Source: Methanofastidiosum sp.
Lineage (GTDB): Archaea > Methanobacteriota_B > Thermococci > Methanofastidiosales > Methanofastidiosaceae
Direction of reading: 5' to 3'
DNA: 8,253 nt
Assembly (NCBI GenBank): GCA_013329085.1
Contig: DUKX01000185.1
Location: 1 to 8,253, forward strand
The stretch's first letter is position 1; each line of letters starts with the position of its first letter. The notes under the pieces were generated by a model. That model ran no database searches and was not told the DNA's origin. It was given only the letters and a program-made list of their open reading frames with translations. Positions 6,573 through 8,253 of this stretch are shown piece by piece. The translations under genes were made by a program, and so were the position numbers.

Positions 6573-8060
6573 TTGTCCTCTGAACTTATACGTACTACTG
6601 GCTCTATATGTCCGATTTGCCAAAAAAGAATTAAAGCTGATATCAAAGATTTTGGAGGACAAATTTTAATGGAAAAAACGTGCCAAGAGCACGGTTTCTT
6701 CTCAGAAATTCTTTCAGATGATGCCGAGTATTACAAAAGGCTTCAAAGGCTTGACCAGATTGCCGAAAATTCTGTTGAAATAACAACAAACACGAACAAA
6801 GGATGTCCATATGATTGTGGATTGTGTCAGGATCACTTGACCCCATCTATTTTTGTTAATATTGATCTGACAAATAGGTGCAATATGAGTTGCCCTGTAT
6901 GTTTTGCAAGTGCAGGCGCAACTAAAAGATTATACGAGCCATCTTTTGAAGATATAAAAAAAATACTTGAAAGAATGGCTTCAATAAAACCAAATCCCCC
7001 CTTTGCGGTCCAGTTTTCAGGTGGCGAGCCTACTTTGAGAGATGACCTGCCCGAGATAATTAAGGCAGCTAAGAGTATGGGCATTTCACAGATTCAGGTG
7101 GCAACGAACGGGAAAAGATTTGCTAAAGATCCAGATTATTTAAAGAAAGTTATTGATTCTGGGATAAATACCTATTATCTTCAATTTGATGGATTGAATC
7201 CCTCCTCCTACAAGAAATTCCGTGGTTATGACACTTTTCCAGAAAAGAAAAAAACTATAGAAAATTTAAGAACTTTAGGAGAAACAAGTGTTGTCCTTGT
7301 TCCTACAGTTTCAAAGGGGGTAAATGATCAAGAACTTGGTGATATAATATATTTTGGGAGGGACAACTTCGACGTTGTTAGAGGAATCAACTTCCAGCCT
7401 CTATCTTTTTCTGGCCGTGCAAGCCAGGAAGAAATAAAAAAATACAGAATAACAATAACAGATTTGGTAAAACTAATTGAAGCACAAACAAATGGCGAGA
7501 TCGGAAAAGAGGACTTTTATCCCATCCCATTTGTAGTTCCAGTCTCAAAGTTTGTTGAATCCTTAAGAGGCATAAATATGCCCCACTTCACAGCACATCC
7601 TCAATGCGGTGTTGCAACTTATGTGTTTGTAAAGAGTGGAAAACTTATTCCCATTACTCGATTTGTAGATGTTGAAGGATTCTTTGAATATCTTAAAGAA
7701 AGAAATGAAAAAATAAGCAGTGGCGGAAAAATAAGAAAGAGTATTGAAATATCCAAAATTTTGAAGAATATGGGCTCTTTTATCGATAAGGAAAAAATGC
7801 CAAAAGATCTCAATCTTTTAGATATTACAAAGGGTGTTTTAAATGGCGGAGGAAAAGAATATCTTGCAAAACTTCATCATAAGTCCTTATTTATAGGAAC
7901 AATGCACTTTATGGACCCTTTTAACTTTGATCTAGATAGAGTGAAAAGATGCGCAATTCATTACGCCCTACCTGATGGCTCATTTATACCTTTTTGCAGT
8001 TACAATTCAATTCATAGAGAAAATATCGAAAAAAAGCTAACTACGCCAATTGACGTATAG
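6573..8060 (+). CDS. Radical SAM tetraether lipid synthase-like protein (Tes / MJ0619 family)
   Basis: A 495-residue radical SAM enzyme resembling Methanocaldococcus MJ0619 and other tetraether lipid synthases, which join the phytanyl tails of two archaeol-type lipids through an sp3-sp3 carbon bond to make macrocyclic and tetraether lipids. MJ0619 was earlier proposed to methylate methanopterin. In order: an N-terminal metal site CPIC (13-16) with CQEH (37-40); C78/C82/C85 in GCPYDCGLCQDH; the SAM-cluster motif C103-x3-C107-x2-C110 in TNRCNMSCPVCF; SGGEPT (149-154), the SAM-binding loop; VATNG (176-180); LQFDG (203-207); then C345, and a C-terminal CAIHYALPDG (460-469) with PFC (473-475) that probably helps bind an auxiliary cluster. 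There is no B12-binding domain, unlike the GrsA/GrsB ring-forming enzymes. The length matches the family. The TTG start is supported by AAGGTG. Substrate and product are inferred from the family; a methyltransferase or another lipid-modifying relative remains possible. Confidence 0.85.
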   Translation: MSSELIRTTGSICPICQKRIKADIKDFGGQILMEKTCQEHGFFSEILSDDAEYYKRLQRLDQIAENSVEITTNTNKGCPYDCGLCQDHLTPSIFVNIDLTNRCNMSCPVCFASAGATKRLYEPSFEDIKKILERMASIKPNPPFAVQFSGGEPTLRDDLPEIIKAAKSMGISQIQVATNGKRFAKDPDYLKKVIDSGINTYYLQFDGLNPSSYKKFRGYDTFPEKKKTIENLRTLGETSVVLVPTVSKGVNDQELGDIIYFGRDNFDVVRGINFQPLSFSGRASQEEIKKYRITITDLVKLIEAQTNGEIGKEDFYPIPFVVPVSKFVESLRGINMPHFTAHPQCGVATYVFVKSGKLIPITRFVDVEGFFEYLKERNEKISSGGKIRKSIEISKILKNMGSFIDKEKMPKDLNLLDITKGVLNGGGKEYLAKLHHKSLFIGTMHFMDPFNFDLDRVKRCAIHYALPDGSFIPFCSYNSIHRENIEKKLTTPIDV

Positions 8061-8068
8061 TGTTTCAC

Positions 8069-8082
8069 CGAAAGATATTTAT
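8069..8082 (+). promoter_or_regulatory. Putative BRE/TATA element for the lipoprotein gene
   Basis: CGAAAG followed by ATATTTAT resembles a BRE plus TATA box. The implied transcript start near 8104 leaves a leader of about ten bases containing GGTGA (8106-8110) before the ATG at 8115. It lies directly after the stop of the radical SAM gene. Confidence 0.4.
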
Positions 8083-8114
8083 TAAGCCCCAAGCTCTTGA
8101 AGATTGGTGAATAT

Positions 8115-8253
8115 ATGAAAAGAGCAAGTATTGTATTCGCCCTGATATTTTTAGTTACAATTGCTACGTTCTCAGGGTGTATTTCACAGAAAGAAGAAAA
8201 TGGTGTAGATGTTAATACGACGCCAGGACAAACTGGCAAAACAGTTTCTTATC
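8115..8253 (+). CDS. Lipoprotein, N-terminal part (runs off the window)
   Basis: Only the first 46 codons are present. They encode a textbook lipoprotein leader: MKR, a hydrophobic core (ASIVFALIFLVTIATF), then a lipobox FSGC with the lipid-attachment cysteine at residue 22. A polar Glu/Asn/Thr-rich spacer follows (QKEENGVDVNTTPGQTG), as is common between the anchor and a folded outer domain. GGTGA (8106-8110) precedes the ATG by four bases. The mature protein should sit on the outer face of the membrane. The domain that would identify it, for example a solute-binding or peptidase domain, lies beyond the right edge, so no function is assigned. Confidence 0.8.
   Translation, partial: MKRASIVFALIFLVTIATFSGCISQKEENGVDVNTTPGQTGKTVSY

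Noticed and set aside
6573..8060. GrsA/GrsB GDGT ring-forming enzyme as an alternative to Tes
   Set aside because: There is no N-terminal B12-binding domain, and the N-terminal cysteine motifs and C-terminal CAIHY...PFC region fit the Tes type.
8012..8239. A 75-codon - strand frame over the lipoprotein start
   Set aside because: It overlaps the end of the radical SAM gene and the lipoprotein leader, both with good evidence on the + strand, and shows no domain of its own.
1..8253. Mobile element, CRISPR array, tRNA or rRNA
   Set aside because: No transposase or integrase motif, no regularly spaced repeats, no cloverleaf-like segment and no rRNA-like stretch was noticed. Gene order and base use look uniform, without signs of recent insertion.

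Overview
This window looks archaeal, most likely from an AT-rich euryarchaeon. It carries ABCE1, the small subunit of the archaeal phosphomevalonate dehydratase, a radical SAM enzyme of the tetraether lipid synthase type and an archaeal EMC6-like protein. The ribosome binding sites are GGTGA-like, several starts are TTG or GTG, and TTTAAA-type TATA boxes lie about 25-35 bases before genes. The lineage is an inference: a methanogen-related euryarchaeon fits, but nothing here fixes the order.

Layout. Positions 1-173 hold no complete gene, only an AT-rich TATA-like element and frames cut off at the left edge. From about 174 to 3423 on the + strand, a 950-residue UPF0182 membrane protein is followed after four bases by the small (swivel) subunit of phosphomevalonate dehydratase, so the two are probably one transcript. 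This pair converges on ABCE1 (- strand) with two bases between stop codons. ABCE1 is the downstream member of a - strand pair whose first gene is a three-helix EMC6-like protein. A 132-base divergent promoter region (5486-5617) separates that pair from a + strand secreted, membrane-anchored protein with Ig/CARDB-like domains. Next come the radical SAM enzyme, and finally the first 46 codons of a lipoprotein that runs off the right edge.

How the genes fit together. Much of the content concerns the archaeal envelope. PMDh-S belongs to the mevalonate route that makes isoprenoid lipid precursors. The Tes-like enzyme joins lipid chains into membrane-spanning tetraethers. The UPF0182, EMC6-like, CARDB-like and lipoprotein genes encode membrane or surface proteins. 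ABCE1 is the housekeeping ribosome-recycling ATPase. No mobile element, CRISPR array, tRNA or rRNA was seen. I do not see a clearly new system. The items most worth a second look are the UPF0182/PMDh-S pairing with no large subunit in the window, the EMC6-like/ABCE1 pairing, the Tes-like enzyme as a predictor of tetraether lipids, and a small dyad in the divergent promoter.
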